Source: Gamsiella multidivaricata
Taxonomy: Eukaryota > Mortierellomycota > Mortierellomycetes > Mortierellales > Mortierellaceae
DNA: 64,000 nt
Assembly: GCF_025024155.1 (NCBI RefSeq)
Contig: NW_026251788.1
Span: forward strand, 102,418-166,417
Direction of reading: 5' to 3'
Notes under the pieces: generated by a model
Told to the model about the DNA's origin: nothing
The model's input: only the letters and a program-made list of their open reading frames with translations
The model's database searches: none
In this document: piece by piece, positions 23,546 through 34,127 of the stretch
How positions within the stretch are numbered: the stretch's first letter is position 1
Layout of the letters: every line of letters starts with the position of its first letter
Translations under genes and position numbers: made by a program

Positions 23546-24539
23546 TCCTCAAGTTTGACCACCACATGAGCCTGGCCATTGTTCCTGATCAAAGTCTGGA
23601 TGCGAGCCGCGAGTGCAAAGTCCAATATCCGTTCATGAAAGAAGCAGTTATGGAGTGGTTCCTGAACAAAATATAGCGGAAGCGGTCAGAACGCTGTGCT
23701 CTTAAACTTTATTTTGCATTGGCCAACCGTGCGGGCCTTACCTCGCGTGCACACAATCTATTTGCCGCTCCCACTGTTACTATGCGTTGGTGCAATAGTG
23801 TGAAGGCACCGACAGGAAAGTCTTGAGGTAGTTGCCGTGTCGGAAGCGTGCGACGGAGTCCAACGCGCTAAGCGGGGCGAGTGTCCCTATGGGATACCCT
23901 ATCAGCTCGGGGAGGGCGAAGTGATGTGAGGGATGAGAAGATGAGTATGAGTATGAGTATGGAGAGACTGAGGGAGGGAGGACCAGGGCTGATTCCAGCA
24001 GACATGAGCCCCCTTTGATACCTGGATTGCAGGCAGACTTGATTTCCACCTCGATTGCACGGACCAATAAAAGAATCTGCTTCTGCAGGCACCATGGATA
24101 CGCGTTTTTGAGGATGGACGCGACGTGACGCGGCGAGCGAGTTTTTTTTTTATTTTTGTTTCTGTGAGAATGGATCATAGACGGATGGTTGGATAAAGGA
24201 CATAAATGAGCAGGGTGTTTGGTGGGTGCTGGTTGAGCATCGGCCAAATTCTACTTTGCTTCAGGTGACATACTTTTTTTTTTTTTTTTTTTTTTCATTC
24301 TGGATCAAAGCGGACTATCCGAAAAAAAAATCCTTTGCCTCACTCCCCCACGGTCTTACTCTTTCACTTTACACCACTTTTTTTATCCCTCACTTTCAAC
24401 TTCATTGCTACACCTTTCCTTTCCATCAATTTCCTCTCACAAGTCCTGATACGATAATCAAGCGAAAGCAGAACAAGGCGCCAAACAGACCGGTTACAGA
24501 AGTATATTGCGCACAACTCATCTCCTTCGACCAGAAAAC
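23546..24539. promoter_or_regulatory. Upstream region of the 24.5 kb gene
   Basis: No gene is supported. It contains a short GAGTAT tandem (23940-23962), a 22-nt T run at 24274-24295, and a pyrimidine-rich leader (24340-24440) like those in front of other intact genes here. Confidence 0.5.
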
Positions 24540-25529
24540 ATGGACAATCAAGTCTTCTCCCAGCCAGGACCAACAACCCTCATTCCTCCGAGACGCCTCT
24601 CTCTCAATGGAAACCACGACCGTGGCCACCAAAGACATTACATCTCAACCCTGGGCACCAACGACCTCATCTTTCCCGAAGCCACCCCCACCGACAACGC
24701 CGTGAAAACATACTACTCCGGAGGGGCAGGTTTAGCACAAGAGGACCAAAGAGAGCGACCTGTCCGGCGACATTCAGTCTCAACAATTCCACCGCGACAT
24801 GCAATTCATATGCCGGTGATGAAAATCGACCCGTCCCTATGGCGCAAAGAGCAACATCAACGAGAGATTTATCGGTTATTGCATGAAGACCGCGAGGAGG
24901 GGTGGATGAAGCGGAGGGGGGTTAAGAATGTGATGGATACGATGGAGGAGGAGCCCGAAGATGCGAGCGAGGCTATGACGGGCGTGGTTGTTAATGCGGA
25001 TACGGGCGGGTTCAGATCTCTATCTGACGAGCGTGAGAAGGTATGTATTGTCGATAATTATTGGTGTTTTTGAGGGAGGGGAAAAAATGAGGCGAAACTA
25101 ACGTATTGCGTATTATGCATGATGTGCGTGAAATAGGAATTGATTCGTCAACAGGTTCGACAGGAATGGGCAAAGCTGGTGGAGGAGCAGACGAAAGAAT
25201 ACGAGATGATGTTACAGCAGGCAGCGGCTGCATCCGCTGCAAAAGCACAGGAGCGAGAGCTTGTTCGACGGAATTCGTGGCCGAGACAACTGGGACAGCA
25301 ACAGGTGCAATTGAAGATGCCTAGTCAGGTGTTACACCCGACCATGACGTCGATGGATCCTTTACAGCAACAAGTGCAGATGCCGTTCCAACCACCGGCA
25401 CCGGGTCAACAGCAGGATCAACATGTTGCGAGTATGATGGGACCGTTGTCGAATCCGAACGCGTGGTCGGCTGCACCATTGTATGCATTGAACACGCGTC
25501 GACCGTCCTTTACGGAGTATCGAGGGTGA
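24540..25529 (+). CDS. Hypothetical protein with a charged coiled-coil-like centre
   Basis: Two exons, 24540-25040 and 25137-25529, 297 aa, in frame across a GTATGT...TAG intron. The start (AACATGGAC) is the first ATG after the leader. Residues about 95-150 are basic/acidic helical (IDPSLWRKEQHQREIYRLL, then an EEEPEDASEA stretch). Residues 168-205 (LIRQQVRQEWAKLVEEQ and EYEMMLQQAAA) look like a coiled coil. The C-terminus is Gln/Pro/Met-rich. There is no signal peptide, membrane segment or recognised domain. Codon use and intron style match neighbouring real genes, so I regard it as a genuine lineage-specific gene. Function unknown. Confidence 0.7.
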
Positions 25530-27634
25530 GGATGAGAGGGTGGTATATGGAGATCGCGGTGGACACCTTTTTTTTTTTTTTGCTGTGCATGGTCATCTTT
25601 ATTGCTCGCAACTTTCCATTATCATTAGTTTGTGAATAAACTAACAAGAAAATATGATTTTCTGGCAATGCGTCTGCTTTTTAGTGTAAATTTCTTTTTA
25701 CTAGAGAAAGACTAGACAGAAACGAGACGCGTGTCTTTTATATTCATTTGTCGAAGGTTGTTCCTGATCATTTACCACAAACAAACAAGAGCCCTCCCCG
25801 GCCGTTGAAAAAGAAAAAAAGGAAAGAGAGCAGCTCCTCCACTTTTTTTTATTTTGTTTGTGTTGCCCGGTTGCTTTTGTTTGCGCCTCGTTTTTATTGC
25901 ACTTGCTTTGACTGTGGTATGTATGTATGTATGTACAATGGACTATTGCATATGGGCCTCCATCTCCGTACGCTCCCCTCCTCCTTCACCCCTGTCTCGG
26001 ATCCGTCCTTTGGTCTCCTATCTCTTTAGTCTACTTGAGCACCGCGTGTGCTGGCGCTCATGGCTCTCACTATTAGCTTTTTTGTTGTTTGAGTTGTCAG
26101 TCTGTTTACACAAGCGCCCACACTCTTTTTTTTTTTTTTTAAAAAAAAAGCACCGTGGATAGGACAGAAGAAAGGGGGGAGACATTTTTGGAATTGCAAA
26201 TTGCCGTGCGGAAAAGGTGCAATGTACCATGTATGTAATCACGGTAGCGTTTATAGGGTGTTTCCGTCGACTTTGATCCATGGGATGAGTGTCGATATAT
26301 GAATGTGTGTCTCTGATGGTACAGTTACGAGGTATAACAGGGCACCTCCGTGTTATATTGGGTGTAACACATGTACTCATGTTTTCTTCGAGAAGAGATA
26401 CGATTTCCCGCTGGATCGATAATAAGCAGGATATGCCCTTGTACCCTTTGTGTTCAATTGAGACCGACGCACATCTTCGTTATTTTCGGTGTGGTGGATT
26501 GAGGCGGATGCAGCTGTGGAAGCGATCGATAATAGTCTATGTATCTACTGCAGACGGAGGGTGTAAAGTGTGTGTGTGCCTGGATTCGTTTGGGGCGGAC
26601 GGGGGGGACGGGGGGGGAGGGTTCTGGGCTGGTATCCAGTGGCCAACATGACCCATGTTTTCTAATTGAAAGGTGTGAAACCGAGAGACCAGCGTCTGCG
26701 TGCGCTCTCGTCTCTTTTGTCTCCTCGCTGATTCCATTCCATTCCTCATTCGCATCCTCCTTTGCCTTCTCATCGTCCTTCTTCTTCCCCTTCCTCCTCC
26801 TCCATCCCCATCTCTTCCTCCTTCCTCCCTCCCCGTCTCCTCCTCCGTCCTCTCCTTCTTCGCTAGCACTTCCTCTTCCCTCTATCCTCCTCCCTTTCCT
26901 CCCCTGCCCTTCCCTGACCATCCTCTCCCTCGTCCTCCTCGTCCTCGTCCTCTTCACGTCCAACGCCCCTGTCCACAGCCGCCTTTTTCTCTTTTTCTTA
27001 CACTCATAGCTCTCATTCATCCCCTGTCTTACCTTTCCTCTCCCTCGCCCCCTCTTTTTCTTCCTTGAACGTGTTCCATCCCAGCTCCTTCTTTAGACAT
27101 ATCCTGTCCGCCGCTTTTAACCTTTTCTTCACGCCCTCCTGTTCCTGAACTCATCTCATTCCTGTGGTTTGTCATTCCTCCTCTTCTCTTTCTTCTTTTT
27201 CTTTTTCCTTTTCTTCCTTCTTCCCTTTCCTTCCCACACTCGACCCACCCACGCGACATAGAAACATCGCACGCTTCCATCCCCTCCTTCGTCGTATCCG
27301 TCCTTTTCTTCTTACGAACCAATCGCACCAGCAGACACCTCGTCTTGCACCCTCAATTTTACCTCTCCCCCCCCACCCCCTTCTTTTCGCTTTTCTTTCT
27401 TCAACCGACAGCGGTTGTGGTTCTCTTCACGTTAAACCCTATCCTGCCCTGTTCTTCCCATCCATCCTTTACCCGCCAAAACATCATCTACAACAACGAC
27501 AGCATCCCGGGAAATAAGAACAATCTACTCTATTCATTTCATCGAACCTAGAACCTGAACACCCCTTTGGTTTCTTTTTTCTTTTCCTGCCCTCTTCACG
27601 ACTCCGCCAACTTCCCAGCAAACAAACAAGAAAA
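25530..27634. promoter_or_regulatory. Long leader/promoter with a pyrimidine-rich block
   Basis: 2.1 kb without a supportable gene. The first 200 bp are the 3' region of the upstream gene (AATAAA near 25635). A TATG microsatellite lies at 25918-25934. From about 26700 to 27480 the plus strand is dominated by C and T, interrupted only briefly, up to the SH3-protein start at 27635. The opposite-strand ORFs in this block are low-complexity Lys/Arg/Glu/Gly and are artefacts of the tract. Confidence 0.6.
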
Positions 27635-30097
27635 ATGGCGCTTACGACACAACAAAACCAACAACGATCACATCAACCCTCGTCCTGGTGGGCGAGGACC
27701 CTTGTCACCCTCGCCGTCCTCGCCACAGGAACCCAGGCCGCCTGTATCTCTCTCGGGGGCTCCACAGCGTGCCCATCCTATGCAGGATTCCAGGTGGACA
27801 ACACTATCGTCAAGACCGTTGCCCAGTATGGTATCATCATGCCGGCCTTCACGAACGTGGCCGAGTTTGACCAAGCGGTGTTCAACGCGACGGGATTCCA
27901 GACGGCGTCTGATTGTACGGGCTACAACAGCACGGTCCGGATCCCTTACCAGAACACGGTACTGTGCACGATCGCGGTCCTGGATGCGACCTCGCTCAAG
28001 TGCAAGGGCGGGTCGACCAATACTAATACGACGGGGACGTTGTGTGATTCATCCTGCACGCTGTACCAACAAGGGTTGAGAGCGATGGTCGATAGTCGTT
28101 GTCCAAAGGCGACGGACTCGGTCCAGGGTCTGGCTGATGTTACGACGATCTGTTCGAGAAAGGATCCTGCCTCTTGGGGGGGACTTCAGGATACTTCGTC
28201 GACCTGTGTGAATTCGTTGCAGAACGAGATTGCCACTTGTGGTATGTTTATTACTATCTTTTTTCCTATTGATTATGATTTGTGTGTGTGTGTGTATGGT
28301 CTACGCGGACGATTACTTTTCTTTCTTTCTTGTTAACGTTGGGTAATCACTGAGAATTTTCCCCTCGGAAGAAGGAAAAATAATAATCTCGGGTTTACCG
28401 CCAATTGCTATTATTTTATTTCCCCCCCCCCCCTCCTTCCCCTTCCCTTCCCTTCCGCCGGAATCGACGACCGTAATCATGTTTTGTTTTTTTGTTTTTT
28501 TTTGTTTTGATGATTTAGGGATGGAAAAAAATGAGATTGGGGGTTCTTGCTCCTTGTTGTTATTCTTGTTCATGGTCATGGTCTTGGTCTTGGTTTTGGT
28601 CTTGGTCTTGTTACTATTTTCAAAAATCCCTGCATGACCCAAGTGGAACTTCTCCTTGGGTAACGCTGGTGGAAAGAAGTGTTCCTGTGTATGTACATTG
28701 CTGATTTCTGTGCCTGAAAAATATTCTTTTATTCTTTATTCTTCAGCACATTCGCAGATGTTTCTGTTTGTTTTATGTCAAAAGTTGGGACATATTGCAT
28801 TGCGGGCTGTATATGTTTCGATCTATCTCATAACTCTGACATCTAGACATCAAAAGAGAGAGAGAGAGAGAGTGGCGAGTGGCGGTAAAAAAAAAAAGAA
28901 AAAAAAGACGAAAAGGGCTGAAACAAACTGCAAGGGGAGATGCATACATTTCTGTGTGCACATGCAAATGAATGTTTTAGTCTCCAATTTATACAACGCC
29001 GTAGGAAACACAGCACTCACTTATTTTTACACAAACGTTTCAATCGTTTAGGTCTGGGATCGGTGGTCGAGAAATGTACGTTCTGCAGGAACAGCACCAA
29101 CACAACAGCGGAATGCTGCAAGGATATGTCGCAATGCCCCGCACCAAGCCCAACAATCACAGGACCGAGCACGACTTCACCCTATATGACTCCACCCACC
29201 AACACCATGACCCACGGCAACGATCCTCCTTCGTCTAACACGGGATCCTCCTCAAAGACTTTGGGCGCCATCATCGGAGGATCCGTCGCGGGCGTGCTCG
29301 TGCTCGCCATCGTGGCGTTCCTCTGCATCCGTCGGTCGAGGCGGGCTACGAACCCGAAGGGAGGCAATCTTTCGCGTCAGGTCTCGAGCGCGAGCGGTCG
29401 GTATAATATCTCGGCGCCGAAATTGCAGGAGGAGGGCCTTGTCTCGGCAGCACCGATCCCCATGACAACCCTGCCACCGATCAAGGCAGAGAATTCGTCG
29501 TTTGGGATGATAGGCGCAGCTACGGGCGCGGCTGCTGCAGGCGCAGGCGCAAAAGTAGGAGCGGGACGGGAAGCGACAGGCAAGCAGTCGTACTGTCAGG
29601 CACTGTATCCTTACCAGGCCTCGATGGCGGATGAGCTGGACTTAACGCCGGGCGATATCATTAATGTGCAACGGGTCTTTGACGACGGCTGGGCTGTGGG
29701 TGTGAACATGAACACGTCGAACGAGGGAGCCTTCCCGGTGGTGTGTGTGATGTTTGTGGACGAGAGCGCGTTGGATGACGACTTTGAGGACATGAATATC
29801 CATTCGATGACGCCGATGACGTTGCGGGAGGAGGACGAGGGCAGACGGTCAACGTCGGGACGGAATTCGCCACGATCTTCGTTGCCGTCGCGGTCATCTT
29901 CACCGGTGCATCTGCCGAGGAGGAATTCATCGATTCGGGATAGTACTGTGATTATCTCGGGATCGAATCCGATGACGAGCAGTCCTCTGGCGGGCGGACA
30001 GGGCAGTATTGGAAGGACGAATACGCCGCCAGTTATTAGGGACACGATGATGAGCGATGCTAGTTCGATTAACCGTTGGTGGGGAGGGGAAAAGTAG
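27635..30097 (+). CDS. Secreted Cys-rich/TM protein with cytoplasmic SH3 domain
   Basis: Two exons, 27635-28241 and 29052-30097, 550 aa; the intron is unusually long (810 bp). Residues 1-33 are a signal peptide (hydrophobic core RTLVTLAVLATGTQA). The ectodomain (about 34-275) has about sixteen Cys and several N-glycosylation sequons (NSTV, NTTG, NSTN), starting CISLGGSTACPSY. A Ser/Thr/Pro stalk is followed by one membrane span (about 290-312, AIIGGSVAGVLVLAIVAFLCI) and a basic stop-transfer RRSRR. An SH3 domain (about 392-450) contains ALYPYQASMADELDLTPGD, DDGWAVGVN and GAFPVVCV. The tail is Ser-rich. The topology suggests a surface sensor or scaffold signalling through Pro-rich ligands. The ectodomain is not assigned with confidence; a frizzled-like fungal Cys-rich domain is possible. 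Confidence 0.85.
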
Positions 30098-30153
30098 GGG
30101 AGCGCGATTGAAAAAAAAGTGGATGTGTTAGGCTGTGGATACGTATACTTGAC

Positions 30154-30154
<1 letters not shown>

Positions 30155-30188
<34 letters not shown>
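30155..30188. repeat. Poly-A tract (34 nt) downstream of the SH3 gene
   Basis: Uninterrupted A run about 60 bp after the stop codon on the coding strand. Confidence 0.95.
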
Positions 30189-30190
<2 letters not shown>

Positions 30191-33100
30191 TAAAACGCAC
30201 TTATGAGATGCGTAATCGCTGTATGTTTAATACAAAATATATCTAATTCCGATTCTCTGCTGCCGTTTGTTCTGTTACCGAGTAAATATGCATGGGCTGC
30301 GCGGCTTACAGTCAACTTAGAAGAAAAACTCCCAGTGGACGACTGCAAGGAGTCATGGAATGTTGGTCTACGCCCAAGCTTACCAATCCAGCTTATGAAC
30401 GCGTTGACATCCATCCATCAGAGCAAAATGCTCTTCCTAGCTTGGAAGGAAGAAAGTGGGGGAGAACGATATAGTTTTGGTCCGCGAGCTAGGCGCTCCT
30501 TTTTTTAATGTGTATGACGCCCATTGCTCAGAGGAAAGGAAAAGGGGAAAGGGCGCCAGAATCTCGCTAGAGATGCAGTATGACGTTTTGCTACGAATGC
30601 ACTGCACTGTGAGAGCAAAGAGTCATTGGGTTCATGTCTATAGGTCATGAAGGTGCAGGTTGGTCCGGATCGTTCTCTTGTGTGGGGTTCATTTTAACTT
30701 TGTCAAGTGCAGACAGTAGAGCATTGGAGAGCGATTTGGTTAAAGCGGGGAGTTGGGACTTAAAAAAAAAAAAGTGCGGGAAGGAAGTCTCGTCCAGCAT
30801 GCCACCGCCCTTTGTTGGTGTGAATGCGCGTCCATGATAGACTGCGCCGCGCCATGCGCACAAAAAAAAAAAACACTCCCTCCTGTATCCCTTTGTTTTT
30901 TGTGTGCCGTGTGTGAAGGACAAGGTCTATGGAAGGAAGCAAAAGCGATCTCATGCGGTATACGCATGCCGATGGTGCATGTACTCCTACGCGCAGCATG
31001 CTGCAACCCTGTGTGTTTTGCCTGCATTTACTCCTTTGTCTCGGTCAGGTGGTACATACTTGCGATGGCCCTGAACTTCTGTGCCTCTTTTTTTTTTTTT
31101 TTTCCTTGGCTATACGACAGGTCGCACAATGCACACAGGTCGACAGAACTCTCCTTCCGCCCCTCTCTCCTTGTTTTACAGCAAGATGAGGTACAATATT
31201 CTGCAGGAATGTAGATATGCAGGATGCAGGTGTCCGTATTTTTGTAATCTATCATGCTATAGGTGGGTGGGACCATAATCCAAACTCTCCATGTTCCGGT
31301 GACCCTATTAAGGATCTTTCTTGAAGTGGAAGTGTGTCGATAGTGTTCTATGCTGTGGCCTGGCCCTGACATTTCCGGACGACTGTTTTCCCTCCATTTC
31401 GTCTCGTCTCCCTTAGAACGCTTTCCCTTGGCAATCATGCATGCATGTATACCAAACCTTGCATGACTTACAAAAAAAAAATTGGGAGAGAGAGAGAGAT
31501 AATAAAGATGGAGATGGAGATAGAGACAGAGTCAGATATAGATAGATGGATAGATAGAATGAGAGAGAGGGAGGAAGAGGGAGGATTGTGCAATTTTTGC
31601 ACACCTTTGGGGAACACGCGTGCAATATGAGAAACATTGAGTGGTTGACTGAGCAGATCCTTAAAGGACCAGGCTGAGGACCGCGCATAGCGAAGCTCTC
31701 TCATCTCGCCGACGCTCAATTGCTAATGTTGTTAATTATTGGTTTTTTTTTTTTTGATCGAACGACGGACGAAAAGGACATACATGTAATGTGCATTTTA
31801 CGCCTTGACTCACACCTCAACATCAACACGGCAGAGAGAGAGGGAGACACACATACACGGTTGACAGATAAATGAATAGGCTGACTAGTTGACTGACTAG
31901 TTGGCCAACTCCCTTCCCCCCTTTATTCCAAGAGAAAAAGAGCTGTTGTTTCTGTTGGGTTTCTGCAGCTCGTTTTTGGTTCGGTTCTGTTTCTATTTTG
32001 CTCTCAGACAAAAAAAAAAAAAAAAAAAAAAAAAAACCATGACAACGACGACGACTGAGAAAAAGAAGCAAAGCACGCAGGCAAGTTTGTATGATCTATA
32101 ATGCTTTGCCTGTTTTTGTAACGGAAAGAATTAGATCGTTGACCGTTTATGCAAAGACAGCTTAAAACAGCTGTTGCGATGATATTGATGCTGTTGTGGT
32201 TGGTTGACGAATGGTCCAGGGGGGGGGGGGTGGGGAGGGGGGGGGAAGATAAGAATGTGAACCGATGGTGATGGTTCTTCAAGCATGTACAGTTAGGATA
32301 GAGTACGACTATAGAGACGACGTGCTCGACTTTGAGCAATACCGTAATTGCTCACAGTCTTAGTTTCTTTGCTTTGTTCGCAGGACGCAAATGCGGAGGA
32401 TTCTACAGACTTGTCGATGCCGGTGTTGATATTCGGAGGATGGATGGGATGCATGAATGCTGAGCATAGCGAGGGAGAGAGAGAAAGAGAGAGAGTGTGT
32501 GTGAATGTGTCTGAGAGAGAGACATTTGAAATGAACTGAGCAGCTCTGTCTGTCGGTCCTGTTGGTCCTGTTCTGGTCTATTGTTTCCGTTCTCGTTCTA
32601 GTTGGTAGCTAGTTTGCTCGCTTGAGCGGATGTAGCTGTTTTGGTCAAGTCAACGGGAGAGACGGCAAAGCCGACGCTGAAGAGGAGGCCAGGCTGACTT
32701 TGTTGAAGGTACGCGACATTGGGAGAGATGTACGCGCAGGTTGGTTCTTGGTTAGGCTAGGCTAGGCTAGCTGGTTGCATGGGTGTGGGCGTGAGTGTGG
32801 CATGCGCATTAATGCGATTGTGACAGATTTGGTTACGGTGTGGAGGGGGGTGTCGATGGTGGTCAGGCAGGGCAATCATTCGATCGGCAATAGTTTATTG
32901 GTCTTGGGTTATTTTATTCTGTGTATATATTATGCAAATAGTAAATATCCAAAATTGAATTGGTCTTTCCTCCAATGAGGAGCGGAGGTGCACACTATGC
33001 TATGCCTTCTTTAGGCCTTTGTCCGTCCAAGCAGATGTACCCATTGGCATCCCCATATCGGGGGGATGGAGGGAGGAGAGGGAAAGCGAGGCGAGAAAAA

Positions 33101-33518
33101 GACGACATTGTCTTTTTTTGTCCTCACTCTTTTCATCCCCCATCTTGATCAACCGCCCATCCATCTGTTCACCCACTCATCCACCCATTCGTTCATTGAC
33201 CCATTGACCCTCTCACTCAGACCCAGTCTTTGTGTGTACAGCTGTCTGATACGATCCACGTAGTCCAGTCTCATTCCTTCCTCCTTCCTTCCCTGTAAGT
33301 CCTTCCCCCCAACCAACCAAGCAGCTAAGCAATTAAAGCAGCCAAGCAATTAAGTAGCCAAGCAGCCAGCCAACCAACCAGGCAGCCTAATCTGCTGCTC
33401 CTCCTTGCAATAAATATAAAGGTCGCCCTCCCTTCCCTTTCTCTTTTCTCCCTCGCTCTCCCGCTCTCCTCCTCAACCGCCTCTGCCCTCGCCTGCACCC
33501 TCGCTCCCACTCTGGGCT

Positions 33519-33632
33519 TCTCTTCTCTGCTTCGCTGCTTCTCTGCTTCTCTGCTTCTCTGCTTCTCTTCTTCTCTGCTTCTCTGCTTCTCTGCTTCTCT
33601 GCTTCTCTGCTTCTCTGCTTCTCTGTGTCTGC
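33519..33632. repeat. 8-bp minisatellite, unit GCTTCTCT
   Basis: About thirteen head-to-tail copies with few variants (one CGCT, one TCTT) inside a longer pyrimidine-rich leader of the RING gene. Confidence 0.9.
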
Positions 33633-34127
33633 CTTTGACCGCACATCCAGACTCTCTCTCGCCCTCCTCCTCCTTTTCTTCGTCACGTCTACGTCCACGT
33701 CCACGTCCACAGTCTCGCTCTGTCTCGCTGCATCCCAAGCATAGAGCGCCCCCGAGAGCAGCCAGCACCTCCATTGCCCAACCTTACCTTCAAACCCAAA
33801 ACCCAGCCTATTTTACCGTCCGGCCTCTTTTTCCTCTTTCTTTTTTCTTTTCCGCTCTTCCTCCTTTCCCTCCTCCCGCTCGCTTACCCATCCATCCTCC
33901 CTTGCTCGTCTGACCTTTTTATCTCCTCTTTTTCTTTTTCCCTTCCTTCTTCTTCTCCATCCTCTGTCGGGTCTACGACTATTTTAACTATTTAAAACCG
34001 CTTACTATTGTACTGTTGTTTCGCCTTATTTTTCTGCTCCCCTCCCTCTCTCTCGCACACACCTGCTCCCTCTCCCTTCTAATCCTTCTAATCAGCAAAT
34101 ACGCTCTCCTTGCCGCTTTTCCACACA

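Larger units (their letters stand above)
30098..34127. promoter_or_regulatory. 4-kb intergenic region, repeat-rich, leader of the RING gene
   Basis: No convincing gene on either strand. It contains poly-A/T runs (30155-30188, 31090-31102, 32010-32036), GA/GATA-type microsatellites (31484-31575, 32480-32520), a poly-G block (32220-32246), an AGCAGC/CCAACCAA-type imperfect repeat (33310-33390) and a CT block with an 8-bp minisatellite. The last 700 bp are pyrimidine-rich and probably the 5' UTR of the RING gene. A non-coding transcript cannot be excluded. Confidence 0.6.

Noticed and set aside
26454..27328. Long Arg/Glu/Gly/Lys-rich ORFs on the minus strand
   Set aside because: They are the complement of a pyrimidine-rich tract and have only low-complexity composition, no introns and no domain.
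29611..30414. Minus-strand ORF of 267 codons overlapping the SH3 gene end
   Set aside because: Antisense shadow running through the poly-A tract (polyPhe); no independent support.
33325..33774. Minus-strand ORF with repeated EAEKQRSR units
   Set aside because: Exact product of the 8-bp GCTTCTCT array read in all frames; not a real coiled-coil gene.
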